Shown here piece by piece: positions 11,899 to 23,352 of a stretch of 64,000 nucleotides of DNA. The position numbers and the translations under genes were made by a program. Each line of letters opens with the position of its first letter. Within the stretch, counting starts at the first letter, position 1. This DNA comes from Lolium rigidum (lineage: Eukaryota; Streptophyta; Magnoliopsida; Poales; Poaceae), in NCBI RefSeq assembly GCF_022539505.1, contig NC_061512.1:250868510-250932509 (forward strand), read 5' to 3'. The notes under the pieces were generated by a model. The model did not search any database. It saw nothing but the letters and a program-made list of their open reading frames with translations, and had not been told where the DNA came from.

Positions 11899-12219
11899 CA
11901 ACAATGGCGGTGAAGTGTAGCTACGAAGAGAAGAGCTTTGGGAGATGAGGAGCGCAGGAGGAAATTTTGCAGAGGAAAGCAGGGGAACGGCGCGAGCGGA
12001 AGTGTTCGAGGAAGAAGAAGGGGATCTTATATAGAGGTGCGGTGAAGCGACGGAACCGTTGGATGAAAAAAGAATGCAGGAGATGATCACCACGTGGAAA
12101 CAAGGGTAAAATGGTATTTTAACATTGACGAGGTTACAGAACGTGTGCCAGAAAAAGGGGAGAACATGTGTCCCCCACTTGCATGACGTGTCCGTCAGAT
12201 CAGGAATTGGGATCCACAA

Positions 12220-13247
12220 GGCAGCGAAACAAGCGGGAATGGTCAGTTTCCAAAATAGAAATCGTGGCTATCATCAGCAATGACGTCGTCAAGATAAAAG
12301 AAAAATTTGACTATGAGGTTTCAAAAGTTTATCGACAACGCAAGATTATTTCGGGAGCCTTTGATCAAATACAAGTTTTTGCCCAAACGCTCGGGGGCTA
12401 CTTTGGAAAAATAGAAAATTTCGAGTATGACAAGATAGAAATGGCGAGAGCCTATGACCAAATGCAATCATTTGTTCATAGCCTCGGGGGCTACTCCCAT
12501 CGGGAGCGCTGGTCGCGCACCCGATAGATATAAAAATATCGAGAAGGATTATAAATATAGCGGCAAAGGATACTAATCTGTGGAGCCTACACCCAAGCAC
12601 AAGTTCTTGGCTGTAGCCTCGGGGGCTACTCCCATCGGGAACGCTGATTCGCGTGCCCGATGAATTTTTAAAAGTGAGTATATTTCGAGTTACACAGATA
12701 ACTCCACATATACTCCCATCGGGAAGACAAAATAAGTCATCAAATATGACTCGATAAAATGTGCTATTCCAACAGCCGAAAAGCACTCGACAATATATTC
12801 TCAGAGCGCTAAAAGTCGCGAATAAATCTCTGAATGCCGCAAAACTTTGCGAAGGTAAGACCCCAGATCCGTTCTGAGCGGCGTGGCACCGTCTCTGACG
12901 GCGGATTGCTACTTTTTTCCGTATCAACAAATACGAAGAAAAATCCTAACGGACGCGTTAGGTACCCGATAAAATATGACTGAGACTCGACAGAATGGTA
13001 AGACCTTAAGCAGCACCTGTCGAAGTTTACACCAGTATCCCGAGATCATGTCCAGGGACGTGATTTTGAAGTAGGTTTTTGCGGATTGCCACTAGAGCAG
13101 TTAACTAGTACCTGATCCGTCAGATGAACTAGCCCCAATTACCATTATCCCTGTACAAAATAGTGATTGCATATCGAAAGATTATGTGATGAATAAAGTT
13201 GGAGATTTTCCTTGATTCTTCGATTCAAGAAAAATCTCGGGGGCTAC
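12220..13247 (+). other. 3' untranslated internal region of outer element with PPT-like repeats
   Basis: No coding frame is seen. CTCGGGGGCTAC-type motifs occur at about 12389-12401, 12483-12494 and 12618-12629, the last two followed by ACTCCCATCGGGA and a conserved GCGCACCCGAT-like tail, giving a degenerate repeat of about 135 bp. The functional polypurine tract at 13236-13247 is the last member. Confidence 0.65.
13236..13247 (+). other. Polypurine tract of outer Ty3/gypsy element
   Basis: CTCGGGGGCTAC is immediately followed by the LTR start TGACATAGG. It primes plus-strand DNA synthesis in reverse transcription. Confidence 0.7.
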
Positions 13248-13631
13248 TGACATAGGCATCCCCAATGGGCCTGCCAAAGATGGTACCCGGGGTTTATTGA
13301 AGGACCAGTACTCGAAGAATAAGAAGACTTGGAAGCCCATTTAGTATTAAGGAAAGATAGTTTGTATTAGGAAAGATGGAGATTTGTAATCTTACGGGTT
13401 GGATACAAAACCCTCCCGAACTACGTAACTTGTGTATCACGAAACCCTCGGCTCCGCCTCCTATATAAGGGGAGTCGAGGGACAAAGAAGGATCGAATTT
13501 CTGTCAACATAACCCTAGTTTTCACAATCGTCGAGTACTTTTCGCCTGAACCTTCGAGATCTACTTGCCCTCTACTTCTAGCAAAACCCTAGTCTACAAT
13601 CTGTAGGCATTGACAAGTTAATCCTTTGTCA
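13248..13631 (+). repeat. 3' LTR of outer Ty3/gypsy element
   Basis: This 384-bp LTR starts TGACATAGGCATCCCC and ends CCTTTGTCA (TG...CA). It carries a TATA box at 13462-13468 and a GC-rich leader downstream. The partner LTR is outside the window. The right boundary is supported by the neighbouring minus-strand reading frame, which continues at 13632. Confidence 0.82.
13462..13468 (+). promoter_or_regulatory. TATA box in 3' LTR
   Basis: TATATAA lies in the context CTCCTATATAAGGGG, about 170 bp before the LTR end, as expected for a U3/R boundary. From a 3' LTR it could drive read-through toward 14 kb. Confidence 0.65.
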
Positions 13632-14701
13632 CACCGTAACCACCATTGCTACCTGAAGAGAAGGCATGGTTTCGCTGATAATTTGCAGCCCAAGGTTGAC
13701 GTTGATTCTCATTGTTCATACCCCCATGCTACTGCTTTCTCCTTGCACAAAATTTGCCCCACTTCCCAATCCAGGCTGTTCAGCGTTACCTTGATAGGCA
13801 TGATGACCTCCACGAGCAGCCCCCTACCTGCCGTGCGGAGCAGCACCGCCGCGCCCATGGAAGCCGCCACGCCCCTGGAATCCGCCTCTCCCCTGGTATC
13901 CACGTCCCTGGTAGCCGGCCCGACCCTGGAGACCACCCCTGCCGGCGTTGAAAGTTCCTCGCCCAGGGTTGAAACCCCCACGGCCGCCATCTCCGTTCAT
14001 CTGGGACGGAAGATCGCTCCGCCGCCACACCGGCTCCCCAGGCTCTTTTTTGCGCCAGGTGAACCCTAGTAACTTTCTGAAGGCGTGCCCCGCAATCGAG
14101 GCTCCAACCCTGACTTGACGTGATACGAGATCACCATCCGATCTTGCCCGCTGCAAGCCCCTATTTCTTTCTACCAATGGGTTTCAACGAACCGGATAGT
14201 TGGATGGGCTAGCCCGCACTCGAACCAGGCCCAAACCAGAATTATTGGAGCATTTTGAAATATTCATAATTTTTGGATCGGGAATATTATCATGGATCAC
14301 CGGCGGCCGATGCCTTGGCGAACCACCGTCCAGCCGCCATCATCATCATCCTTGAAAACAGATGGCTCCAAAACCGGCCTTGCCAAGGACTTGATTTTTT
14401 CCAAACTCATGCCCGACGACGTCGGAGAAGATGAAGCCATACCTGCCGATGACGCGAACACCATGGACGCCTTGGTTGCCATCCGCTGCGCGTTCCGCTT
14501 CGCGATCCGCTTGGAATTCCGCCGCGCCAAGTCCCTTGAATCGTCGACGATGTCAATGCCGCTCACCGGAGAAGGAGTACGGCACAGATACGTGAACGAT
14601 CTGTCTGAGTCATCGGCTTCCGGCGAGCTATCCACATCTCCCCCATCCTCCTCATCGTCAGATGCTTGAAGAAGCCAGAATCGGCTTCCCCCCCTAGCCA
14701 C
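13632..14701 (-). pseudogene. Broken RGG-box / nucleic-acid-binding protein fragment
   Basis: Two minus-strand frames belong together. 14701-14297 starts MARGGSRFWLLQ and has an acidic stretch, a CRTPSPVS segment, a basic RRNSKRIAKRNAQRM patch and WTVVRQGIGRR before a stop. 14177-13824 continues with SRQVRVGASIAG, KLLGFTWRKKEPGEPVWRR and a Gly-Arg repeat (GRGGFQGRGGFHGRGG), an RGG box typical of RNA binding. Weak homology runs on to 13632, where the outer retrotransposon cut in. About 120 bp of non-coding sequence and stops separate the two parts. It resembles a grass repeat-family protein often annotated as retrotransposon-like. The usual zinc knuckle is not present here. Confidence 0.5.
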
Positions 14702-15254
14702 TCCGGCGTTCTCTCCCTCGCCGGCGATGGGGTGGCAAAATCGCCACCCGGATCGCCCCGCAATCTCCGCTCTCCCTAACGGTCATCCCCAGTAGCGATG
14801 AACTAATTAATTACCTCCTTTTTTTCCTAAAAAAATAATTACCTCCATGTTGATGATCCATTCCGGACTGTTTGCACCGTAGATTCCAGCGCGTTCGCCC
14901 TGAAAATGATCAATCCTAGCTTAGATGATCACCCTCGCATTTCCAAGGGCAATTGTACACAAGAAGCAAGAGCATGCAGCTGATGTGAGGGCTTTTAGCT
15001 ACTTTTCCATATGCTCTAAGGAGTTGGTCGATTGCTGAGAGCGACAAGTTGACCATAGCATATATGTAAAAGCAAACATCCCAAAAAGTAATAAAGCATC
15101 CTTTATCAAAAAAAATGTAAAAGCAAACAGTACACTCCAGTGAAAAAAAAGCTGACATATGTAAAAAAATACAATGGGTTGGGGGGAGCGGGAATGCAGC
15201 ATAGTCTCAGTCTCACATAGGCATGAATACGTGCTCGCGCTGGGGTTGGATTGA
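14702..15254. other. Intergenic; downstream flank of the DUF594 gene
   Basis: This holds the presumed 3' UTR and terminator of the minus-strand gene that ends at 15255. It is A/T-rich with several A and T runs (14817-14835, 15108-15170). No further gene or repeat is recognised. Confidence 0.5.
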
Positions 15255-15410
15255 TCAGACGGCCTCTGATCCAGTCGGGGGACGCTCCAGCACGCCGGCT
15301 TGCGCGAACAGCTCTGATTCAGTCGGGGGACACTTCAGCACGCCAGCTTGCTCGAGCAGCTCTGATTCAGTCGGGGGACGCTTGAGCACGCCGGCGTGTG
15401 TGAGCAGTGT
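15255..15410 (-). repeat. 51-bp coding tandem repeat at the C terminus of the DUF594 protein
   Basis: Three in-frame units of about 51 bp encode AGVL(K/E)(R/C)PPT(E/G)SE. On the plus strand each unit contains the motif CAGTCGGGGGACGCT. Unit 2 and unit 3 boundaries are clean, and length changes would keep the frame. Confidence 0.85.
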
Positions 15411-17633
15411 CCACAGGTGCGTGATGAATTCCCCTCCTCTCGCCAGGGCCTCCAGGTGCGCCCGGGCCTGGCCGTCATCACACGGCGCGATGTAGAGCAT
15501 CATCTCAGCCCAGAAATCAGAAAGCACTTTCCACCGCGTGGCCATATCTTGGATGTCCATTAGCTGCCTGGCAAGCCGAGCGCCCTTAGCAACAGGGTGA
15601 CCATAGTTCATACTGGTGTGGTCCGTGGTGTTCAGCAGTTGGTTGCACTTTTCCTCCATCGTCTTGGCGTCATTGAGTGGTTCGAAGGTACTTGCATATT
15701 GGATGGATTCATCGAGTATGGATGCCGTGTCAAAGCTGTGACCTGGCAGGAGGTCCAGGGTGAAAGCGATGAGGTATGCACAGTACTGTGAAAGGCTGGA
15801 GGCTACCGCACTACTGTATTGGACGGAGGGCGCAGCTGTGCCGACCGCACTGCTATCTTCGGCGGCAATCTGCTTGCCACTTTTGGCCGTCTCGGCATCA
15901 AGCTGGTTCTTGCAAATGGCTATGTCGACATCTTCGACGGGGACTGTCGCACTCTGTATGCCATTTTTGGCCAGTTCGGCATGAAGCTGGTGCTTGCAAA
16001 TTGTTGTAGCGACGTGCCACACCAGTATGGAATGGATCAGCTTCTCCTCACTGTCCGCACGCACCCATGAGACGGGCGTGAAGCCATTGTCCTCCTGTGG
16101 CCTTTTCCCCTTTGCCTCTATTAGCTCCATATATTTCTCTAGCAATTTTTCCCCGTTGGTCAACTGGCCGTTGCTTCTGATGAGGGATTCAATGACTGCT
16201 TCCTTCACTGGTTTTGACAGCTTGGCAGGATTCCCTCTCTTGCGCCCCTTCCTGGCCCTGTCAACCAGGAAGAGTGATATATAATGGACACAATTGCTTC
16301 TGTAACGTGTGCTGTTGTACTTGTCGAGGAGAGAGTACTGCCCGAGCTTGTTTTCCCATGGCCGAAGTGCCTTCAATCCCAACAGAAGGCCGATGACCAT
16401 AGGAATGAAACGACCACTTTTTTCCACATCATCACACCTGGTGACGTATCCCCGGAGCAACGCCACCTTGAACCAATCTGAGGCCATGTGCAGGTACAAC
16501 TGGAGTGCCTCCAAGAATGTGACAACAGCCATCAAGCACAGAGTGGCAGTCATAGGGATGTCGTCAGCATCTTTCTTGTGTTTCTTGTAGAGCTCATAAG
16601 TTAGCCACGAGCAGAAGCTAACCATGGCCACAGGAAGGCAGAGCGCCAAGTGGCGTATCTTCTGGTAGAGGAAAGGATACCTGGTGTAGTACAAGTCATA
16701 CACAAAACCGAGCTCTACCTCGATGACCCTGAATGCCCGCTCATACTTGTCCTCCTTGTCCCCAGCAAGCAGCAGGCCATTAAACACAAAGTTATGTGTT
16801 TTCTCACGGTTCTCCTTCACCTCAGCTAGCTCGAAGCCGGCGAACCGCCGGTTGAGCATCTTGGATAGAGCCATGGAGAGGCAGATGTCCTTGAGTTTCA
16901 TGCCTCTCTCTGACTTGGAGGATAACAGGTTCCCCTTGCACTCCCAGATCTGCTCCACTGTGGTGATCTTCCTAGGTTGCTCGCCATTGGTTTTTTCCAC
17001 ATGCTCGCCGCTGACGATGTACTTGTATCCTTTCATGGTTACGGGATCGCCCTCCTTGTTGTTGCGGTCGAGCTTCATGTGGTCAACGATCGGCTTCACG
17101 TTCTCGGATAGAAGGTTAGACTTGCTCGCCATCCTCATGGACTTGATCCGCACGCATGACTGGAGGACATTCACAACTAAGATGGCCCAGAGCGGCTTCT
17201 GGAATTCAGGCACGTCCCCCCCATAGAGCACGAGAATAATTACCACCACTACTCCCTTGAAGAGGTGCTTCACGTGGAAGCTCTTCCAGTTGTCGACATC
17301 GTCGAGCCTGCACGCCATGAGATTGTCGGTGCCGCCGAGGAGCATGAGCAGGCACACCGCCCACACCGCGAACTCGTGGAAGTAGTACTGCGACTCTTGC
17401 ATGAGCCCGAGGGTGTAACTCACCAATGAGTACGAGAGCGTGTAAGTTCCCAGTACAACGGCGTGGAGGAGCTTGTGGCTCGACCCCCGCCGTAGGGAAC
17501 CCAGCACATGCAGGAGGAACATGGCGAGCACTCCCAAGGAGATGAGGACTGTTATGTACACTAGCTCAAGAGTGCCTTCTGGGTGGTGAGAGCGAGAGGG
17601 ACCAGGGGCCAAAGCTACATCATCGGCAGCCAT
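15255..17633 (-). CDS. DUF4220 and DUF594 domain membrane protein
   Basis: This is an intact single-exon gene of 792 codons and the only clearly functional cellular gene in the window. The N-terminal half (about residues 24-430) matches DUF4220. It has hydrophobic helices near 24-44, 55-77, 86-105, 125-138 and 147-160, and more before the middle of the protein (LALCLPVAMVSFCSWLTYEL, MTATLCLMAVVTFLEALQL, FIPMVIGLLLGLKAL). The C-terminal part holds DUF594 (WKVLSDFWAEMMLYIAP, then HLEALARGGEFITHLWTLL). The last 50 residues are three copies of a 17-residue motif (AGVLKRPPTESELLEQ type). The start ATG at 17633 is preceded by a TATA box about 95 bp upstream. The family is expanded in grasses, is probably in a membrane, and its molecular function is not established. 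Confidence 0.93.
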   Translation of the reverse strand: MAADDVALAPGPSRSHHPEGTLELVYITVLISLGVLAMFLLHVLGSLRRGSSHKLLHAVVLGTYTLSYSLVSYTLGLMQESQYYFHEFAVWAVCLLMLLGGTDNLMACRLDDVDNWKSFHVKHLFKGVVVVIILVLYGGDVPEFQKPLWAILVVNVLQSCVRIKSMRMASKSNLLSENVKPIVDHMKLDRNNKEGDPVTMKGYKYIVSGEHVEKTNGEQPRKITTVEQIWECKGNLLSSKSERGMKLKDICLSMALSKMLNRRFAGFELAEVKENREKTHNFVFNGLLLAGDKEDKYERAFRVIEVELGFVYDLYYTRYPFLYQKIRHLALCLPVAMVSFCSWLTYELYKKHKKDADDIPMTATLCLMAVVTFLEALQLYLHMASDWFKVALLRGYVTRCDDVEKSGRFIPMVIGLLLGLKALRPWENKLGQYSLLDKYNSTRYRSNCVHYISLFLVDRARKGRKRGNPAKLSKPVKEAVIESLIRSNGQLTNGEKLLEKYMELIEAKGKRPQEDNGFTPVSWVRADSEEKLIHSILVWHVATTICKHQLHAELAKNGIQSATVPVEDVDIAICKNQLDAETAKSGKQIAAEDSSAVGTAAPSVQYSSAVASSLSQYCAYLIAFTLDLLPGHSFDTASILDESIQYASTFEPLNDAKTMEEKCNQLLNTTDHTSMNYGHPVAKGARLARQLMDIQDMATRWKVLSDFWAEMMLYIAPCDDGQARAHLEALARGGEFITHLWTLLTHAGVLKRPPTESELLEQAGVLKCPPTESELFAQAGVLERPPTGSEAV

Positions 17634-18265
17634 GGTTTCTTCACACTCTCTGATCCAAGTTATAGTAGGCTAGCTCTAGGTCTTCCTTCCTGTTTTGTGT
17701 TGCCTTCTTCACTAACCTTGGTACGCTTTTTATAGCCTGCAACAAAGAGATTACCCTGGTCGTGCAGCCTGCACCGTGATGGATCCTCGTCCTGATTGGC
17801 CCGGCGCGTCAACTCAAACCGGAACGGAATTATCAATCCCGGAGGATAGAGTCTACTCCGTACTCCGTACTGCATACGCCAAGCCGACTGCCATACTGTC
17901 CTAGTGGCATCGTTAAAACAAAAGTGCCCAAGTGGCTGCTGCCCGGCTGTACTAGCTACACCTTCAGTTGACACTGAGCAACAACCCTCTAGGTTCGTGG
18001 AACTTTTTTTTTTTTTTTGAGAAATAGGTTCGTGGAACTAATCTTGTACAACAGACCTATATGCTTCTATGGCCAATGAGCCCTCGAAAGCTCCGCAATC
18101 ATTTTCTTTCTCTAGAATACAACTTTCCAAAAGATGGTGTGCTTGATTAAAGGGATGAAGCTTGTGGAGACCGTTTCCTTGACTTCCTCACACGATGGCT
18201 TGGTCACGAACGACAAACTTAGTCTTGTTTGAGAAAACAACTTTGTATTGAGATTCTGGTATGAC
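17634..18265 (-). promoter_or_regulatory. Upstream region of the DUF594 gene
   Basis: A TATA box lies on the minus strand at about 17727-17735 (GGCTATAAAAAGC), giving a predicted 5' UTR of roughly 60-70 nt. From 17782 outward the sequence is repeated, diverged, at 44824-45287 and 52492-52772 on the same strand. The region ends at about 18265, where a 5'-truncated LINE begins. Confidence 0.7.
17990..18039 (-). mobile_element. Ultra-short poly(A) retroposon with 15-bp TSD
   Basis: TAGGTTCGTGGAACT occurs at 17990-18004 and again at 18025-18039, flanking a 20-bp insert (18005-18024) of 14 T followed by GAGAAA. Read on the minus strand this is TTTCTC plus a poly(A) tail, which looks like an extremely 5'-truncated LINE-mobilised insertion. 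The related copy at 45016-45031 has a single TAGGTTCGTGGAAC and no insert, so the empty site is visible. Confidence 0.75.
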
Positions 18266-18572
18266 ATATCTAACGTATCCAAATGGAACACAACAAATAT
18301 CCCGGTCCTAATGGTTTTCCCGTTGAGTTCTTTCAGAATTTCTGGGAAGTCATCAAACCAGCTTGCGTTGTTCGATGCACTTCATAGCGGACAATTAGAA
18401 TTGTTCCGACTAAATTTGGATGAAATAATTTTACTACCTAAGTTTAATGAAGCATAAACAATCCAACAATATCGGCCTATCTATCTTCTTAATGTTAGTT
18501 TTAATTTTTTCACCAAAGTGGCGACGATAAGGCTCAACTGTGTGACCGACCATGTGATTCTTCCTACATAGA
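18266..18572 (+). pseudogene. LINE A, RT fragment, part 1
   Basis: The translation shows the start of a plant L1 reverse transcriptase: QMEHNKYPGPNGFPVEFFQ (consensus KAPGPDGFPAEFYQ), then a QYRPI-like segment after frame changes. It is 5'-truncated: endonuclease and ORF1 are missing. At 18568-18572 (ATAGA) it is split by the solo LTR; the reading resumes at 33673 with MQGRNNLD. It lies just upstream of the DUF594 promoter region. Confidence 0.8.
18568..18572. repeat. Target site duplication ATAGA, left copy
   Basis: These five bases precede TGTAATATCC and are repeated exactly at 33668-33672 after ...CACCACA. Confidence 0.92.
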
Positions 18573-18599
18573 TGTAATATCCTAGGATTTGGGGTTACA

Positions 18600-21480
18600 A
18601 AAATAGAGAAAACAGATGTGTGCATTGAATTCATGTATAGAAAATCCGGAGAATTTTCGCGCTTTAAAGTAAAACAGTTACAGTAACTAAAGTTTCACTT
18701 GACCTTGGTGAAATTGAAGTAGCTCATCAAGTCAAGCGCTATAAACCTCAATGTGACCTTTGCTAAAACCTTGTTTGGGTATAGATGATTTGATCTAAGG
18801 GGTTAGAACAAATGGAACTAAAACTAACACAATAACACATTAATCAAGGATCAATGACTTGATCTTATAAAAGATCATAATATGGTAATCCTTGCCATAA
18901 CATCTGAATATCTATTCAATTGGAAATCAAGTAATAATAAAATAGAAAAAATATTCTTGAGTTATCTTTTCCATGTCTTAAACTAATCCATGACCATACC
19001 ATGAACCTCATTGTATTCATTTTACTTCATTCTTGGAAACAAGACAAGGAGATCAACCCTAGGAATATAATTCTTCTCTATTCCAAATTATTATACATCA
19101 AACCTAGAGAGGTGAGAGTTCTATATTATTTATTAGAGAAGCAATGACAAACTTTGAGCTAAACCTTGGATATGCATCAATCTATTCAAATCATCATCTT
19201 TAAGAGAAACCCTAGGATATTATTCAAGACAATCCCTAGTGAGAGAACTCATTTATGTTAAACATAGATATTGATGATCACATCATTCTCTATGGAGCCT
19301 AACCTTAGGTTAGTATTAAAGTCCTTCCCAAATGAGAGAGACCATTCATACCAATCCTAGCTTTACCTAATTAAGAATCAAGGACAACCTTGAATTAAAG
19401 GATTAGGAGATAAACCATTTCATCTTGAAGTGGTGAAATAACCAAATACCAAATGGAATAAAAACATATCCATGAGTTGATGAAATAAGGATAAGACTAA
19501 TCCAGCTAAGCTAGACAAGTGAAGTTTAGCCTAGATACCTAAGGAAATAATTAGGAGTACACCATAAACTCTAGAATATCCCATTCCTACATGAGAGAGC
19601 TCAAGCTATAGTATTACACTCAAGTTAGTAGAGCCACACTTGAATTGTGAGAGAGATCCATTTATAGAACTAGATGATTATATCATCATTCCCTGTAAAG
19701 AACCCTAAGTAATTATCTCAGGCATTCTCCTGGGATATAAACTATTGAGGCAACCATAGTAGGCACATCCAAGAAAGTAACATAGAAGTACATACCTTAG
19801 TTGATCAAGACAATACTTGATCTTGGAAGTGCGAAACCTAGTTCATGAGAGATACCTTAGAAAGCCAAACATTTGATCATTACAAATTGGGTAATGATCA
19901 TACACTCTAAGAATTGAGAGTAGAAGACATTGAGAATAAGTTGATCATGATAATGCCATGACCATGCTATGGAGAAATAGAAGAATAAGCCATAAGTTCA
20001 ACCCTATATGGTAAGTAGATATCATTTACCACATGAAACTATAGGGAGATCACTAGTAAGCAAACCTAGGCTTATATCTCAATCTTAACTTGTGAATCAC
20101 TTGGTGATCATAAGTAGAATCCTACCACATCTATATTCCACTTATTCCTCAATTAAAGAACATAAGAAAACTATAGAGGCAAAACCTATACTTTATATGG
20201 TGAGAAACCATTCATCATTATAACCAAAGTTAACTATAAAAAGAACCGTAGCCACTTTAGTTACTTTAATGATGGATTAAGGATAATAATAGAAGTCTAT
20301 TGGTATAAGATAAAACCAAATCTTAAGTCCTTTGTAGCTAGAGGAGAACATAAAATACTAAGCAAGTAACCATATTATCATGGATAGGGGAGATTAAACC
20401 CTAGCCAATGCAATATGGTGTCATCCCATATCTACAACCTAGAATTATATCTCAAACCTAGTTTGTGTATCCCTTGGGTGATCACAACTAAAACCTAAGC
20501 CACAACTGATTTCCAAACCAGGTGTCATTAGGTAAATAGCATTAGAACCCTAGAATTGTTCATTAATTAAACCTTATGTTTCAATTATTGAACATAAGGG
20601 GCACCTAATGCTAAATTCTATAATTAAAACAGTGTGTGGTGATCAACCACTTATCCTTATAACCAAGACTAAACCATGATGAGGGTAATATCTACTCTTT
20701 ATATTTCAAGGTGTATTAAAATATAATACTAGTGCTAACCTTGAAATAGGGTTATTATAAACCTTACAAGACCCTAACAAATAAGTGTTCACATAAAATC
20801 ATATGCAAATGACCAAATTCTCAAATATTAGATCAAGTCCTTAGAGATAATTTAGCACATGAAATCATGCCATTAAATCACTTCTTATTAGGAATCCATA
20901 AGCAAATATTACTCTGAAATTATTTCTTGCAAAGTAATAATAATAAAACTCTACCTATCACTAAGTAAGAAAACTATCATTTAGAAAACAATTTGAATAT
21001 TTCCAACGATAATATTCAAATTCATGTCCATATGAAAATTTAATCCAAATATCAATACTAATTAATAAACCAATGTTATAGTATTATATTAAATTTGCTA
21101 ATACACCACTAAAGACTTTGCAAGACCCTGGACTAACCTTTGTATGAATTAAAATGAGCAAGACCTGCAAAATAGAAAATAATTCAAATCTGAATTTAAA
21201 ATAGAAATTAAAAACAAAAAATAAAAACAGAAAAGAAAAGAATGGAGAAAACATTACCTGGACCCTACCTGGCCGAGCAACCCACCAGCAGCCCATCAGC
21301 ACCAGGCCCAGCACTATCACCATGGCAGCTTGGCCCAGCCCACCATAACCCTTTGTTGAAATATCAACGAGAGGGGGTCGTCCTAATCCTCTCCAGCACG
21401 CATGCTGGACAACACGACGACGTGCTCCCTTTCTCCTCGACGCTGGCGACCTCCCAGTGCTTGACTTTGTGATGAGGCGC
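18600..21480. other. AT-rich U3-like part of the giant solo LTR
   Basis: This is dense AT-rich sequence with many AACCCTAG-type words and no ORF. A short inverted repeat, CCTTATGTT...AACATAAGG, lies at about 20573-20599. No gene is recognised. Confidence 0.6.
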
Positions 21481-21492
21481 ACCACATCGCGG

Positions 21493-21500
21493 TATAAAAG
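21493..21500 (+). promoter_or_regulatory. TATA box of the giant solo LTR
   Basis: TATAAAAG in the context GCGGTATAAAAGGCTCC is followed by a CT-rich leader (CCGTTTTCCTTCTCCTCTG), the usual core promoter layout of grass LTRs. The Athila-like element inserted about 250 bp downstream, in the transcribed leader. Confidence 0.6.
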
Positions 21501-21746
21501 GCTCCAGGATGAACCCTAGCCCCGTTTTCCTTCTCCTCTGCCCAATCTCTCCCCAGACGAAGCCCTAGCTGGCCCGGCCGTCGAGCATCGCCGTCGATTG
21601 GGGAAGCCCCAGACCCCGCCGCGACCACCATCGTCTCTGCCGTCCTCGACATGCTCTCGGTGCAAAAGGAATCGAGCCGGGGCGAACTGTAGCCTCGCCG
21701 TCGAGCTCGTCTTCCCCGACACCGGCACCGATGAATTCCGGCGATG

Positions 21747-21751
21747 CCGAC
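21747..21751. repeat. Target site duplication CCGAC, left copy
   Basis: It precedes the LTR and is identical to 30156-30160. Confidence 0.92.
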
Positions 21752-23352
21752 TAATGTGCGTAGATGTACACGTCCGTTGGGAACCCCAAGAGGAAGGTAT
21801 GATGCGCACAGTGGCAAGTTTCCCTCAGTAAGAAACCAAGGTTTAATCGGACCAGTAGGAGTCAAGAAGCACGTTGAAGGTTGATGGTGGCGAAATGTGA
21901 TGCGGCGCAACAACGAGGATTCCGGCGCCAACGTGGAACTCGCACAACACAACCCAAGTACTTTGCCCCAACGAAACGGTGAGGTTGTCAATCTCACCGG
22001 CTTGCTGTAACAAAGGATTAACCGTATTGTGTGGAAGATGATTGTTTGCAAGAAAACAGTAAAACAAGTATTGCAGTAGATTGTATACGATGTAAAGAAT
22101 AGGACCGGGGTCCACAATTCACTAGAGGTGTCTCTCCCATAAGATAAAAGCATGTTGGGTGAACAAATTACAGTCGGGCAATTGACAAATAGAGAAGGGC
22201 ATAACAATGCATGTACATGATATGATAAATATAGTGAGATTTAATCCGGGCATTACGACAAAGTACATAGACCGCCATCCAAGCTGCATCTATGCCTAAA
22301 AAGTCCACCTTCGAGTTATCATCCGAACCCCATTCGGTATTAAGTTGCAAAGCAACGAGACAATTGCATTAAGTATGGTGCGTAATGTAATCGACAACTA
22401 CATCCTTAGACATAGAATCAATGTTTTATCCCTAGTGGCAACAGCACATCACAACCTTAGAACTTTACGTCACATCGTCCCAGGTGTCAATGAAGGCATG
22501 AACCCACTATCGAGCATAAATACTCCCTCTTGGAGTTAAGAGCAAAAACTTGGCCGAGCCTCTACTAATAACGGAGAGCATGCAAGATCATAAACAACAC
22601 ATAAACAATAGATTGATAATCACCATAACATAGTATTCTCTATCCATCGGATCCCGACAAACACAACATATAGTATTACGGATAGATGATCTTGATCATG
22701 TTAGGCAGCTCACAAGATCCAACAATGAAGCACAATTAGGAGAAGACGACCATCTAGCTACTGCTATGGACCCATAGTCCAGGGGTGAACTACTCACTCA
22801 TCACTCCGGAGGCGACCATGGCGGTTTAGAGTCCTCCGGGAGATGAATCCCCTCTCCGGCGGGGTGCCGGAGGCGATCTCCTGAATCCCCGAGATGGGAT
22901 TCGCGGCGGCGGCGTCTGCGGAAGGTTTTCCGTATCGTGGCTCTCGGTGCTCGGGGTTTTCGCGACGGAGGCTATTTGTAGGCGGAAGGGCAGGTCAAGA
23001 GGCGGCACGAGGGGCCCGGAGTGACGAGGGCCGCGCGGCCAGGGCCTGGGCCGCGCCGCCCTGTCATCTGGCCACCTCGTGGCCCCACTTCTACTCTCCT
23101 TCGGTCTTCTCGAAGCTTCGTGCAAAAATAGGACCCTGGGCGTTTATTTCGTCCAATTCCGAGAATATTTCCTTACTAGGATTTCTGAAACCAAAAACAG
23201 CAGAAAACGACAAGCGGCTCTTCGGCATCTTGTTAATAGGTTAGTTCCGAGAAAATGCGTAAATACGACATATAATGTGCATAAAACATGTAGGTATCAT
23301 CAATAAAGTAGCATGGAACATAAGAAATTATCGATACGTTGGAGACGTATCA
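21752..23352 (-). repeat. 3' LTR of element 2 (left)
   Basis: This 1601-bp LTR runs from TAATGTGCGTAG (partner TGATGCGCGTAG) to GACGTATCA. Differences from 28561-30155 are again mostly at CAG/CTG, for example AAAACAG against AAAACGAG. Confidence 0.92.

Larger units (their letters stand above)
1..13631 (+). mobile_element. Ty3/gypsy LTR retrotransposon, 5' part outside window
   Basis: The window opens inside the integrase of a plus-strand Ty3/gypsy element. In order it holds the end of pol (1-619), a long internal region with an antisense multi-exon gene (11898 down to 1149), a polypurine tract at 13236-13247 and a 3' LTR (13248-13631). The 5' LTR, gag, protease and RT lie upstream of base 1. 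A second LTR element (3553-10408) is inserted into it with a 5-bp duplication. An antisense gene between integrase and 3' LTR is known in grass Tat-lineage elements such as Grande and RIRE2, so I infer that lineage. The right end abuts a broken RGG-protein reading frame that continues at 13632, which supports 13631 as the true boundary. Confidence 0.85.
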
